Positions 1 through 6,221 of a DNA stretch of 8,023 nt are shown piece by piece; position 1 is the first letter of the stretch, and every line of letters begins with the position of its first letter. The translations under genes and the position numbers were made by a program. This stretch comes from VGEM01 sp033764265. Lineage in GTDB: Bacteria; Pseudomonadota; Alphaproteobacteria; Rhodospirillales; Rhodospirillaceae. The notes beneath the pieces were generated by a model. That model was not told the origin of the DNA. It was given only the letters and a program-made list of their open reading frames with translations, and did not search any database. The DNA lies in the NCBI GenBank assembly GCA_033764265.1, contig JANRJB010000017.1, positions 1 through 8,023 of the forward strand, given 5' to 3'.

Positions 1-774
<774 letters not shown>

Positions 775-822
775 CCCGCGGCCGGGTGCGGCGGTGACGC
801 GCGCATCGGTCACTTCATCCTC

Positions 823-853
823 CCACGCCCGACGGTTCCGCCGCCGGGCGTGG
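823..853 (+). promoter_or_regulatory. Strong hairpin in the dnaK-dnaJ gap
   Basis: A 9-bp perfect inverted repeat pairs CCACGCCCG (823-831) with CGGGCGTGG (845-853). Inside it, after one A/C mismatch, CGG (833-835) pairs with CCG (841-843), leaving the loop TTCCG. The stem is followed by CGCGTTTCTC, with only three T in a row, so it is a poor intrinsic terminator. It could be a partial terminator, an mRNA processing or stability element setting the DnaK:DnaJ ratio, or structure near the dnaJ start 40 bases downstream. The pairing is directly visible; the function is inferred. Confidence 0.5.
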
Positions 854-892
854 CGCGTTTCTCAACCCCGGTCTTGATCCGTCGACATCGCC

Positions 893-2029
893 ATGGCCAA
901 GCAGGACTACTACACGCTGCTCGGGGTGCCGCGCGACGCCGGCCTTGACGACATCAAGAAGTCGTATCGCAAGCTCGCCATGCAGTTTCATCCGGACCGC
1001 AATCCGGGCGACGCGGCGGCCGAGGCCAAGTTCAAGGAGATCAACGAGGCCTACGACGTTCTGAAGGACGAACAGAAGCGCGCGGCTTACGACCGCTTCG
1101 GTCACGCGGCGTTCGAACAGGGCGCGGGCGGCGGCGCCGGCGGGTTCGGCTTCGATTTCGCCTCGGGCTTCGCCGACATCTTCGACGAGATGTTCGGCGA
1201 CATGATGGGCGGCGGCCGGCGCGGCCGCGGCGGGGCGCAACGCGGCGCCGATCTGCGCTACAACATGGAGATCACGCTGGACGAAGCCTTCTACGGCAAG
1301 AAGGCCAAGATCACCGTGCCGTCGTCGGTGAGCTGCGAGTCGTGCAAGGGCACCGGCGGCAAGGACGGCGCGGCGCCCAAGGCCTGCCCCACCTGCCGCG
1401 GCGCCGGCAAGGTGCGCAGCCAGCAGGGCTTCTTCACCATCGAACGCCCCTGCCCGATGTGCCAGGGCGCGGGCAAGGTGATCTCCGATCCGTGCCCCAC
1501 CTGCCGCGGCGCGGGTCGCACCCGCAAGGACAAGGTGCTCGACGTCACCGTCCCGCCCGGCGTCGAGGAAGGCACCCGCATCCGGCTGGCCGGCGAGGGC
1601 GAAGCGGGCCTGGCCGGCGCGCCGCCGGGCGACCTGTACATCTTCCTGGCCATCCAGCCGCACCGCATGTTCCAGCGCGATGGGGCCAATTTGTTCATGC
1701 GCATGCCGATCGCCATCACCACCGCGGCCCTGGGCGGCGAGGTCGAGGTGCCGTCGATCGACGGCGGCCGCATCAAGGTGACGATCCCCAAGGGCTGCCA
1801 GCACGGCCACCGCTTTCGCCTCAAGGGCAAGGGCATGACCGTGCTACGCTCCACCGCCCGCGGCGATCTGTTCCTCGAGGCCGCCATCGAGGTGCCGGTC
1901 AACCTGACCGACAAGCAGAAAAAGCTGCTCCAGGAATTCGAGAAGGAAAGCGACCGCGGCACCTACAGCCCGGAGACGCAGGGCTTCTTCGACCGCATCA
2001 AGGAATTCGTCGACAGCCTGAAAGCCTGA
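893..2029 (+). CDS. dnaJ: Chaperone protein DnaJ (Hsp40, type I)
   Basis: This co-chaperone delivers substrates to DnaK and stimulates its ATPase. At 378 residues it matches the family (E. coli 376) and appears complete. The J domain spans about residues 4-70 with the essential HPD at 33-35. A Gly/Phe-rich region follows (about 76-112), including a DIFDEMFGDM segment. The zinc-binding domain has all four CxxCxGxG repeats: Cys148/151, 165/168, 187/190 and 201/204, enough for two zinc ions. The C-terminal substrate-binding beta domains run from about 215 to 340, with the dimerisation tail after that. The ATG at 893 gives the standard MAKQDYYTLLGV start; no clear Shine-Dalgarno is visible before it. 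It sits downstream of dnaK and is probably expressed with it; any heat-shock promoter would lie before dnaK, outside the window. Confidence 0.98.
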   Translation: MAKQDYYTLLGVPRDAGLDDIKKSYRKLAMQFHPDRNPGDAAAEAKFKEINEAYDVLKDEQKRAAYDRFGHAAFEQGAGGGAGGFGFDFASGFADIFDEMFGDMMGGGRRGRGGAQRGADLRYNMEITLDEAFYGKKAKITVPSSVSCESCKGTGGKDGAAPKACPTCRGAGKVRSQQGFFTIERPCPMCQGAGKVISDPCPTCRGAGRTRKDKVLDVTVPPGVEEGTRIRLAGEGEAGLAGAPPGDLYIFLAIQPHRMFQRDGANLFMRMPIAITTAALGGEVEVPSIDGGRIKVTIPKGCQHGHRFRLKGKGMTVLRSTARGDLFLEAAIEVPVNLTDKQKKLLQEFEKESDRGTYSPETQGFFDRIKEFVDSLKA

Positions 2030-2069
2030 CGCGGCGGAATTTCCGCTAGGGCGCGCCCGACCGGCTTTC

Positions 2070-2075
2070 TATACT
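2070..2075 (+). promoter_or_regulatory. Possible -10 element for dapB
   Basis: TATACT lies 28 bases before the dapB ATG, at a distance similar to the same hexamer before the kinase gene at 5081. I see no convincing -35 at 16-18 bases upstream. A short perfect inverted repeat GCGGAA-T-TTCCGC (2034-2046) lies just upstream, right after the dnaJ stop, and could be a small operator or chance. If real, this would give dapB-nth a promoter separate from dnaKJ. Confidence 0.3.
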
Positions 2076-2103
2076 GCCGCGCCAAGATCGCGCGGTTCCG
2101 TCC

Positions 2104-2913
2104 ATGACCTCCACACCCTTGTCCATCGGCATCGTCGGTTGCGCCGGCCGCATGGGCCGCATGCTCATCGCCGAAACGCTGGCCACGCCCGGCGCGCGGC
2201 TGGCCGGCGGCACCGAGCCGGCCGGGCCGACCATCGGTACAGACCTCGGCCTGCTGGTGGGACACGCGACCGTCGGCGTGCACGTCACGACCGATGCCGC
2301 CGCGCTGTTCGCCGGCAGCGACGTGGTGATCGACTTCACCGTGCCGGCGGCCACGCTCGCTCACGCCCAGCTCGCGTCGCGCACCAAAAAAGCATTGATC
2401 GTCGGCACCACCGGGCTTGGGCCGGAGGCCACGGCGGCGCTCGATAAGGCCGCCACGTCCGCGGCCGTCGTGTACGCGCCCAACTTCAGCCTGGGGGTGA
2501 ACCTCTTGTTCGCGCTGACCGAACAGGCCGCGCGCGTCCTCGGGCCCGACTACGATATCGAGATCGTCGAGATGCATCACCGTCACAAGGTCGACGCCCC
2601 ATCGGGCACGGCCTTGGGACTGGGCGAGGCGGCCGCCCGCGGGCGCGGCGTGGCGCTAAACCAGGTCTGGCGCAAGAGCCGCGACGGCCATACCGGCGCG
2701 CGGCCGCGGGGCGAAATCGGCTTCGCCACGTTGCGCGGCGGCGACGTGGTCGGCGATCACACCGCCATCTTCGCGTCCGAGGGCGAACGCTTGGAAATCG
2801 GCCACAAGGCCAGTTCGCGCGCGGTGTTCGCCCGCGGCGCCTTGCGCGCGGCGCTGTGGACGTCCGGTCGCGCGCCGGGCCTGTATTCCATGCGCGACGT
2901 GCTCGGGCTGTAA
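2104..2913 (+). CDS. dapB: 4-hydroxy-tetrahydrodipicolinate reductase (DapB)
   Basis: DapB reduces the product of DapA to tetrahydrodipicolinate with NAD(P)H, in the cytosolic pathway to diaminopimelate (peptidoglycan) and lysine. The 269-residue product is full length (E. coli 273). The N-terminal Rossmann nucleotide site is GIVGCAGRMGRM (residues 9-20). The family signature around EMHHRHKVDAPSGTA (156-170) holds the catalytic pair, His158 and Lys162, equivalent to E. coli His159 and Lys163. Other conserved blocks are VIDFT, VGTTG, NFSLGVN, REGHTG-like DGHTGARPRG, GDHTA and the C-terminal MRDVLGL. At position 39, where E. coli has an Arg contacting the NADPH 2'-phosphate, this protein has Pro. 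The ATG at 2104 places the Gly-rich motif at the usual distance from the N-terminus; no good ribosome site is visible. nth begins 8 bases after the stop. Confidence 0.97.
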   Translation: MTSTPLSIGIVGCAGRMGRMLIAETLATPGARLAGGTEPAGPTIGTDLGLLVGHATVGVHVTTDAAALFAGSDVVIDFTVPAATLAHAQLASRTKKALIVGTTGLGPEATAALDKAATSAAVVYAPNFSLGVNLLFALTEQAARVLGPDYDIEIVEMHHRHKVDAPSGTALGLGEAAARGRGVALNQVWRKSRDGHTGARPRGEIGFATLRGGDVVGDHTAIFASEGERLEIGHKASSRAVFARGALRAALWTSGRAPGLYSMRDVLGL

Positions 2914-2921
2914 GCCTGGCC

Positions 2922-3617
2922 ATGAAGCCCTCGGCCATCGCCTCGTTCTATTCGACGCTGCGCGCGCTGAACCCCGAGCCGACCACCGAACTCAAGTCGG
3001 TCAATCCGTACACGCTGCTGGTGGCCGTGGTGCTGTCGGCGCAGGCCACCGACGTCGGCGTCAACAAGGCGACCGGGCCCCTGTTCCAGGCAGCCGACAC
3101 GCCGGAAAAGATGGTCGCGTTGGGCGAAGCGCGCCTGAAGGACTTCATCAAGACCATCGGGCTATTCAACACCAAGGCCAAGAATGTCATCGCGCTGTCG
3201 AAAATCCTGGTGGAGCGCCATGGCGGCCAGGTGCCGCAGGACCGCGAGGCGTTGCAAGCGCTGCCGGGCGTCGGCCGCAAGACCGCCAACGTGGTGCTGA
3301 ATGTCGCCTTCGGCCAGCCGACCATCGCGGTCGACACCCACATCTTCCGGGTCGGCAACCGCACCGGGCTTGCCCCCGGCAAGACGCCCGATCAGGTCGA
3401 GGCGAGGCTGGAAAAGGTCACGCCGCCGGACTTCAAGCGTCACGCCCACCACTGGCTGATCCTGCACGGCCGCTACGTCTGCAAGGCGCGCACGCCCGAA
3501 TGCTGGCGCTGCGCGGTGGCGGCGTGGTGCGCGTTCAAGCCGAAGGTGCCGGCGCCGGGCGCAAAAAAGGCAGCGTCCAGAACGGCGAAGAAAAAATCTA
3601 TCCGCCGATCTCGGTGA
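2922..3617 (+). CDS. nth: Endonuclease III (DNA glycosylase/AP lyase)
   Basis: Nth is a base-excision repair enzyme that removes oxidised pyrimidines and cleaves the abasic site. The ATG at 2922 gives 231 residues and aligns without offset to E. coli Nth (211): helix-hairpin-helix LPGVGRKTANVV at 114-125, catalytic Lys120, catalytic Asp138 in VDTHIFRVGNRT, and the [4Fe-4S] cluster ligands Cys187, 194, 197 and 203 in the C-x6-C-x2-C-x5-C pattern. An upstream ATG at 2856 in the same frame would add 22 residues without family resemblance and overlap dapB by 58 bases, so I rejected it. After the last Cys there is a basic Ala/Lys/Arg-rich tail of about 28 residues, longer than in E. coli. Its last six codons plus the stop overlap the convergent bactofilin gene by 20 bases. 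The 8-base gap from dapB suggests a dapB-nth operon. Confidence 0.97.
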   Translation: MKPSAIASFYSTLRALNPEPTTELKSVNPYTLLVAVVLSAQATDVGVNKATGPLFQAADTPEKMVALGEARLKDFIKTIGLFNTKAKNVIALSKILVERHGGQVPQDREALQALPGVGRKTANVVLNVAFGQPTIAVDTHIFRVGNRTGLAPGKTPDQVEARLEKVTPPDFKRHAHHWLILHGRYVCKARTPECWRCAVAAWCAFKPKVPAPGAKKAASRTAKKKSIRRSR

Positions 3618-4245
3618 TGGTGCCGCTGATTTTACCGCCGGTGGCGATGCTGAGGGCGCGGTAGCTGATGATCCCGCGCACCTGGCCGGTGGCGGCGATG
3701 TCGAGGTGCCCGTTCACCACCAGCGTGCCGTCGAAGGCCCCGGCGATCGCCGCGCTGTCCACTTCGACCTTGCCTTTCAGCACACCGGTCGACGACACGT
3801 CCAGCGAACGCGCCTCGGACACGGTGGCATCCACGGTGCCTTCCACGCTCAGGTGCGCGCAGCCGGAAATCTCGCCGGTGACCCGCACCGCGCGGCCGAT
3901 CGTCAGCCGCTTGCCTTCGCTTTCGGCCTCGGCGGCCTTGATCGACGACGGGCTCGGGATCTCGCTGGCCCGGCGCACCGGCGCGAAGCTCGAACTCGGC
4001 ACCACGCGATCGGTGAAGCGGTCCATGAAGGCGCGGTCGGCGCCGGGTGTCGGGCCCGGCGTCGCGACGGGCCCGGCCGGCGTGCTGGTGCTCATGCGGT
4101 CCGACATGGTGCCTCCCATCAATCCGGTCTTGATCGGTGGACGTACGCCGGCGCTTTTCAGGGCGAAGTGCGGCAGCGTGCCGATCTTCGGCGCGTCGCC
4201 ACCGTCGCCGCCCGCGGCGGACTGTTCGGTGTCTTGATCGGTCAT
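3598..4245 (-). CDS. Bactofilin family protein (polymer-forming cytoskeletal protein)
   Basis: Bactofilins self-assemble into filaments without nucleotide, often at the membrane, and act in cell shape, stalk growth or placing cell-wall enzymes. The core at about residues 112-215 has the right-handed beta-helix repeat pattern: LTIGRAVRVTGEI, LSVEGTVDA, LDVSSTGVLKGKVEV, IAGAFDGTL, LDIAATGQVRGII, LSIATGGKISGTI. Before it lies a Pro/Ser/Ala-rich, probably disordered stretch (50-110) with RRASEIPS at 91-98, similar to a short conserved element I recall before the core in alphaproteobacterial bactofilins. No signal peptide or membrane helix is seen. The start is uncertain: the ATG at 4245 gives 215 residues with a weak GGGA upstream, while an internal ATG at 4107 (Met47) has a strong GGGAGG and would give 169 residues. 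The EI24-like gene lies 74 bases upstream on the same strand, so co-transcription is plausible. The stop overlaps nth. Confidence 0.93.
   Translation of the reverse strand: MTDQDTEQSAAGGDGGDAPKIGTLPHFALKSAGVRPPIKTGLMGGTMSDRMSTSTPAGPVATPGPTPGADRAFMDRFTDRVVPSSSFAPVRRASEIPSPSSIKAAEAESEGKRLTIGRAVRVTGEISGCAHLSVEGTVDATVSEARSLDVSSTGVLKGKVEVDSAAIAGAFDGTLVVNGHLDIAATGQVRGIISYRALSIATGGKISGTITEIGG
4112..4117 (-). promoter_or_regulatory. Strong Shine-Dalgarno before an internal bactofilin start
   Basis: On the minus strand, GGGAGG ends 4 bases before an in-frame ATG at 4107-4105. It is a better ribosome site than anything before the longer start at 4245. The gap is slightly short. Either translation really starts here, giving a product that begins MSDRMSTS, or two forms are made. 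Confidence 0.4.
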
Positions 4246-4319
4246 CGGCGTCCCACAGGGTTGGTCTCCGCGCGCGTTCGTCCGGCGCGGTTCGGCACCC
4301 GAAACGGTGCGGCGGCACG

Positions 4320-4997
4320 CTACGCGCGGCCGGTTAATTTATGGAAAATATGCACCATCGCGGCCACGCCGACCACCGCCGCCACCAGGTTGACGATCGG
4401 CACCGTCAGCAAGGCCGCCGTGGCCGCGCCCGCCAGCCAGATGGTGCCGGCGTGCTGCCGGCGCAGCGCCGCCATGGCGGCGGCATCGACCCGCCGCAAC
4501 GCCACGGTTTCGAAATACTCCCGACCCAACAGGCGGCCGTTGAGCAGGTAATAGACCACCAGATTCAGGGGCGGGATGAAGAACAGCACCAGGTACAGCG
4601 GCAGAAAGACCAGGTTCAGGCCCACTGTCCACGCCGCCAGGCCGACCGCCGAGGACACCGCTTCGGTCACCGGAACGTCCCGGCCCGGCCCGCGGTCGGC
4701 GTAACGGTCCGCCTCCACCAGCCGCACGACATCGTCAAGGAACACGCTCAGCACCGCCGACACCACGCCCGGAAACACCAGCGTCGCCAGCACCGCCGCC
4801 AGGGTGCCAGCACCCCAGTCGGCCAGAGTTTCCAGCCACGGCAGTTCGCTCACCTGGCTGTTGCGCAACAGCCAGACCAGGGCGGCGAACAGCGCCGCGT
4901 ACACCGCCAGGGTCAGCGCGGCGCACTTCGCCACCAGCACCCACAGGCGCGGGTTCTTCAGGTCCAGGAATCCCTCGATGACGGCGCGAACGATCAT
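4320..4997 (-). CDS. EI24 domain (CysZ-like) multi-pass inner membrane protein
   Basis: The product is a 225-residue integral membrane protein of the EI24 family, which also contains E. coli CysZ, a sulfate permease; the role of the alphaproteobacterial members is not established. Hydrophobic segments lie at about residues 20-44, 63-87, 114-152 (long, with a central IPPLN, probably two half or full passes) and 184-216. The block NGRLLGREYFETVALRR (153-169), between the third and last hydrophobic regions, is the feature I recognise as characteristic of the family. A soluble loop with acidic and basic residues occurs at 88-112. The ATG at 4997 puts a short amphipathic N-terminus (IEGFLDL) before the first helix, as in relatives; the ribosome site is weak. 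It is divergent from the kinase gene and upstream of the bactofilin. Sulfate transport should not be assumed from the family name. Confidence 0.85.
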   Translation of the reverse strand: MIVRAVIEGFLDLKNPRLWVLVAKCAALTLAVYAALFAALVWLLRNSQVSELPWLETLADWGAGTLAAVLATLVFPGVVSAVLSVFLDDVVRLVEADRYADRGPGRDVPVTEAVSSAVGLAAWTVGLNLVFLPLYLVLFFIPPLNLVVYYLLNGRLLGREYFETVALRRVDAAAMAALRRQHAGTIWLAGAATAALLTVPIVNLVAAVVGVAAMVHIFHKLTGRA

Positions 4998-5021
4998 GCG
5001 GTACTCATTCTGTCGGCCTGC

Positions 5022-5049
5022 TTGGCAGACGATCTCGCGCCGTTATACT
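5022..5049 (+). promoter_or_regulatory. Sigma70-type promoter of the PfkB kinase gene
   Basis: TTGGCA (5022-5027) matches the -35 consensus at 5 of 6 positions. TATACT (5044-5049) follows after a 16-base spacer and matches the -10 at 5 of 6. Transcription would start near 5056, giving a leader of about 25 bases. A GGAG ribosome site (5069-5072) lies 8 bases before the ATG at 5081. This is the best promoter in the window. Confidence 0.65.
5042..5047 (-). promoter_or_regulatory. Possible -10 element for the EI24-bactofilin pair
   Basis: Read on the minus strand these bases give TATAAC, 5 of 6 to the -10 consensus, about 45 bases before the EI24 ATG. It shares its TATA core with the plus-strand -10 at 5044-5049. 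No good -35 is seen at 16-18 bases, so this is tentative. The gap is only 83 bases, so a minus-strand promoter for this gene should lie in it or overlap the kinase start. Confidence 0.3.
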
Positions 5050-5080
5050 CCGCCGCCTTGCAAATTCCGGAGCGATTTTC

Positions 5081-6079
5081 ATGTCATCAGCGCGTTTCGA
5101 CGTGGTCGGCATCGGCAGCGCCATCGTCGACATCATCGCCCGCACCGATGACGACTTCGTCGTCGGCGTCGGCATGACCAAGGGCACCATGGCGCTGGTC
5201 AGCGCCGAACAGTCCAAGGCGCTGTACGACCGGCTGGGCCGCACGGTGCAAATCTCGGGCGGGTCGGCCGCCAACACCATGGCCGGCATTGCCTCGCTCG
5301 GCGGCGCGCCGGCTTTCATCGGCCGCGTCGGCGACGACCAGCTGGGCCGCATCTTCAGCCACGAGATCAAGGCCGCCGGCGTGCACTTTCACGGCGGCGA
5401 TCCGGGCCGCAACGCCACTCTGCCCAGCGCGGTGTGCCTGATCATGGTCACCCCCGACGCCCAGCGCACCATGAGCACCTATCTGGGCGCCTGCACCGAA
5501 CTGGGGCCCGACGACATCGACGCCAGGATCATCGCCGACGCCCACGTCACCTATGTCGAGGGCTACCAGTGGGACACCCCGCGCGCCAAACAGGCCATCC
5601 GCAAGGCGGCCCGCGCCGCGAAGGACGCGCGCCGCAAGGTCGCGCTGTCGCTGTCCGATCCGTTTGTGGTCGATCGCCACCGCGCCGAGCTGTTCAAGCT
5701 GATCGCCGACGACGTCGATCTGATCTTCGGCAACCAGGACGAAGTGTTCCAGCTGTTCCAGGTCGGCACGCTTGACGACGCGGTCAGCCTGTTGCGCCAA
5801 ACCAACACGCTGGCCTGCATGACCATGGGCGCCAAAGGCGCGGTGGTTGTCGATGGCGCGGCCACCACCGCCGTGCCGGCCGCCCCCGTCGCCCAGGTGG
5901 TCGACACCACCGGGGCGGGCGACCTGTTCGCCGCGGGCTTCCTTTACGGCTTCACCCACGGCCGCGACCTGGTGGGTTGCGCCCGGCTGGGCGCGCTGGC
6001 GGCCGCCGAGATCATCAGCCACATGGGCGCCCGGCCCGAAACCTCGCTCAAGGAGCTGGCGGCAAAGGCCAACCTGTAA
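5081..6079 (+). CDS. PfkB-family carbohydrate/nucleoside kinase, adenosine kinase-like
   Basis: This is a 332-residue cytosolic kinase of the ribokinase/PfkB family, which phosphorylates sugars or nucleosides with ATP. The first signature is GGSAANT at residues 60-66 within a stretch ending GRVGDDQLG. The second is DTTGAGD at 275-281, where the Gly/Ala turn forms the anion hole and Asp281 is the expected catalytic base. The N-terminal IGSAIVDIIA, the middle YLGACTELGPDDI and YVEGYQWD, and the C-terminal GARPETSLKELA resemble proteins annotated as adenosine kinase in alphaproteobacteria. That suggests purine salvage (adenosine to AMP), but substrate cannot be read from sequence and a sugar kinase remains possible. 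Length is normal. The ATG at 5081 is supported by GGAG 8 bases upstream and a good promoter. It is transcribed away from the EI24 gene and followed by typA after 142 bases. Confidence 0.93.
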   Translation: MSSARFDVVGIGSAIVDIIARTDDDFVVGVGMTKGTMALVSAEQSKALYDRLGRTVQISGGSAANTMAGIASLGGAPAFIGRVGDDQLGRIFSHEIKAAGVHFHGGDPGRNATLPSAVCLIMVTPDAQRTMSTYLGACTELGPDDIDARIIADAHVTYVEGYQWDTPRAKQAIRKAARAAKDARRKVALSLSDPFVVDRHRAELFKLIADDVDLIFGNQDEVFQLFQVGTLDDAVSLLRQTNTLACMTMGAKGAVVVDGAATTAVPAAPVAQVVDTTGAGDLFAAGFLYGFTHGRDLVGCARLGALAAAEIISHMGARPETSLKELAAKANL

Positions 6080-6101
6080 GCGCCGCCCAGCCCCCACCAC
6101 C

Positions 6102-6130
6102 TTGCTTTTTGTGCGGCGCACAGGTATACA
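6102..6130 (+). promoter_or_regulatory. Candidate promoter of typA
   Basis: TTGCTT (6102-6107, 3 of 6 to the -35) and TATACA (6125-6130, 4 of 6 to the -10) are separated by 17 bases. Transcription would begin near 6137 and give a leader of about 85 bases containing a hairpin. The spacer holds a perfect inverted repeat (6110-6122), a suitable place for an operator. The -35 match is modest. Confidence 0.35.
6110..6122. repeat. Inverted repeat TGTGCG-G-CGCACA before typA
   Basis: This is a perfect 6-bp dyad around one central base, lying inside the spacer of the candidate typA promoter. It shares the GTGCG/CGCAC arms with the 14-base palindrome centred 45.5 bases downstream. A protein-binding site is an inference; the symmetry is directly visible. 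Confidence 0.5.
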
Positions 6131-6145
6131 CCGCGCCGACCGAAC

Positions 6146-6182
6146 GGGCGCCGTCGTGCGATCGCACGCCGCGCCCGATTTT
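6146..6182 (+). terminator. Possible intrinsic terminator after the kinase gene, or typA leader hairpin
   Basis: GGGCGC (6146-6151) pairs with GCGCCC (6171-6176). Inside lie a bulged C, one G-C pair, a T/C mismatch, and then the palindromic CGTGCGATCGCACG (6155-6168). The stem is followed by GA and four T (6179-6182). That fits a weak rho-independent terminator for the kinase transcript 66 bases after its stop. If typA starts near 6137, it would instead lie in the typA leader as an attenuator. Confidence 0.4.
6155..6168. repeat. Perfect 14-base palindrome CGTGCGATCGCACG
   Basis: The 14 bases are identical on both strands. As DNA this is a good operator shape. As RNA it would form the top of the hairpin described for 6146-6176, where the central bases must open to make a loop. 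It shares GTGCG/CGCAC arms with the dyad at 6110-6122. Confidence 0.5.
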
Positions 6183-6221
6183 CGTATCAGAACAACGCTT
6201 TAGCGGAAAAGTGGCGGGCCC

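Noticed and set aside
815..1810. 331-codon minus-strand open frame opposite dnaJ
   Set aside because: Low-complexity Ala/Arg/Gly/His translation lying wholly across recognised dnaJ sequence; a codon-bias shadow.
2856..2921. In-frame upstream ATG extending nth by 22 residues
   Set aside because: It would overlap dapB coding sequence and adds Arg-rich residues with no family resemblance. The ATG at 2922 aligns position for position with E. coli Nth.
3591..3600. T6 run right after the bactofilin stop as a full intrinsic terminator
   Set aside because: Only about three pairs (CCG-AGAT-CGG) can form upstream of it, too weak for a terminator call.
868..4141. Near-identical 18-base words: CCGGTCTTGATCCGTCGA (868-885) and CCGGTCTTGATCGGTGGA (4124-4141), with a partial third copy near 4229-4244
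   Set aside because: The first lies upstream of dnaJ, the others inside bactofilin coding sequence on the opposite reading strand. No symmetry or regular spacing; most likely chance.
4291..4303. Small inverted repeat TTCGG-CAC-CCGAA in the EI24-bactofilin gap
   Set aside because: A 5-bp stem with a 3-base loop and no T-run; too short to separate from chance in GC-rich DNA.
3706..5177. Long plus-strand open frames across the bactofilin and EI24 genes
   Set aside because: Their translations are Arg/His/Gln-rich without motifs, while the minus strand gives a clear beta-helix repeat protein and a clear membrane protein.
5087..6121. 344-codon minus-strand open frame opposite the PfkB kinase
   Set aside because: Same shadow composition; the plus strand has both PfkB signatures in frame.
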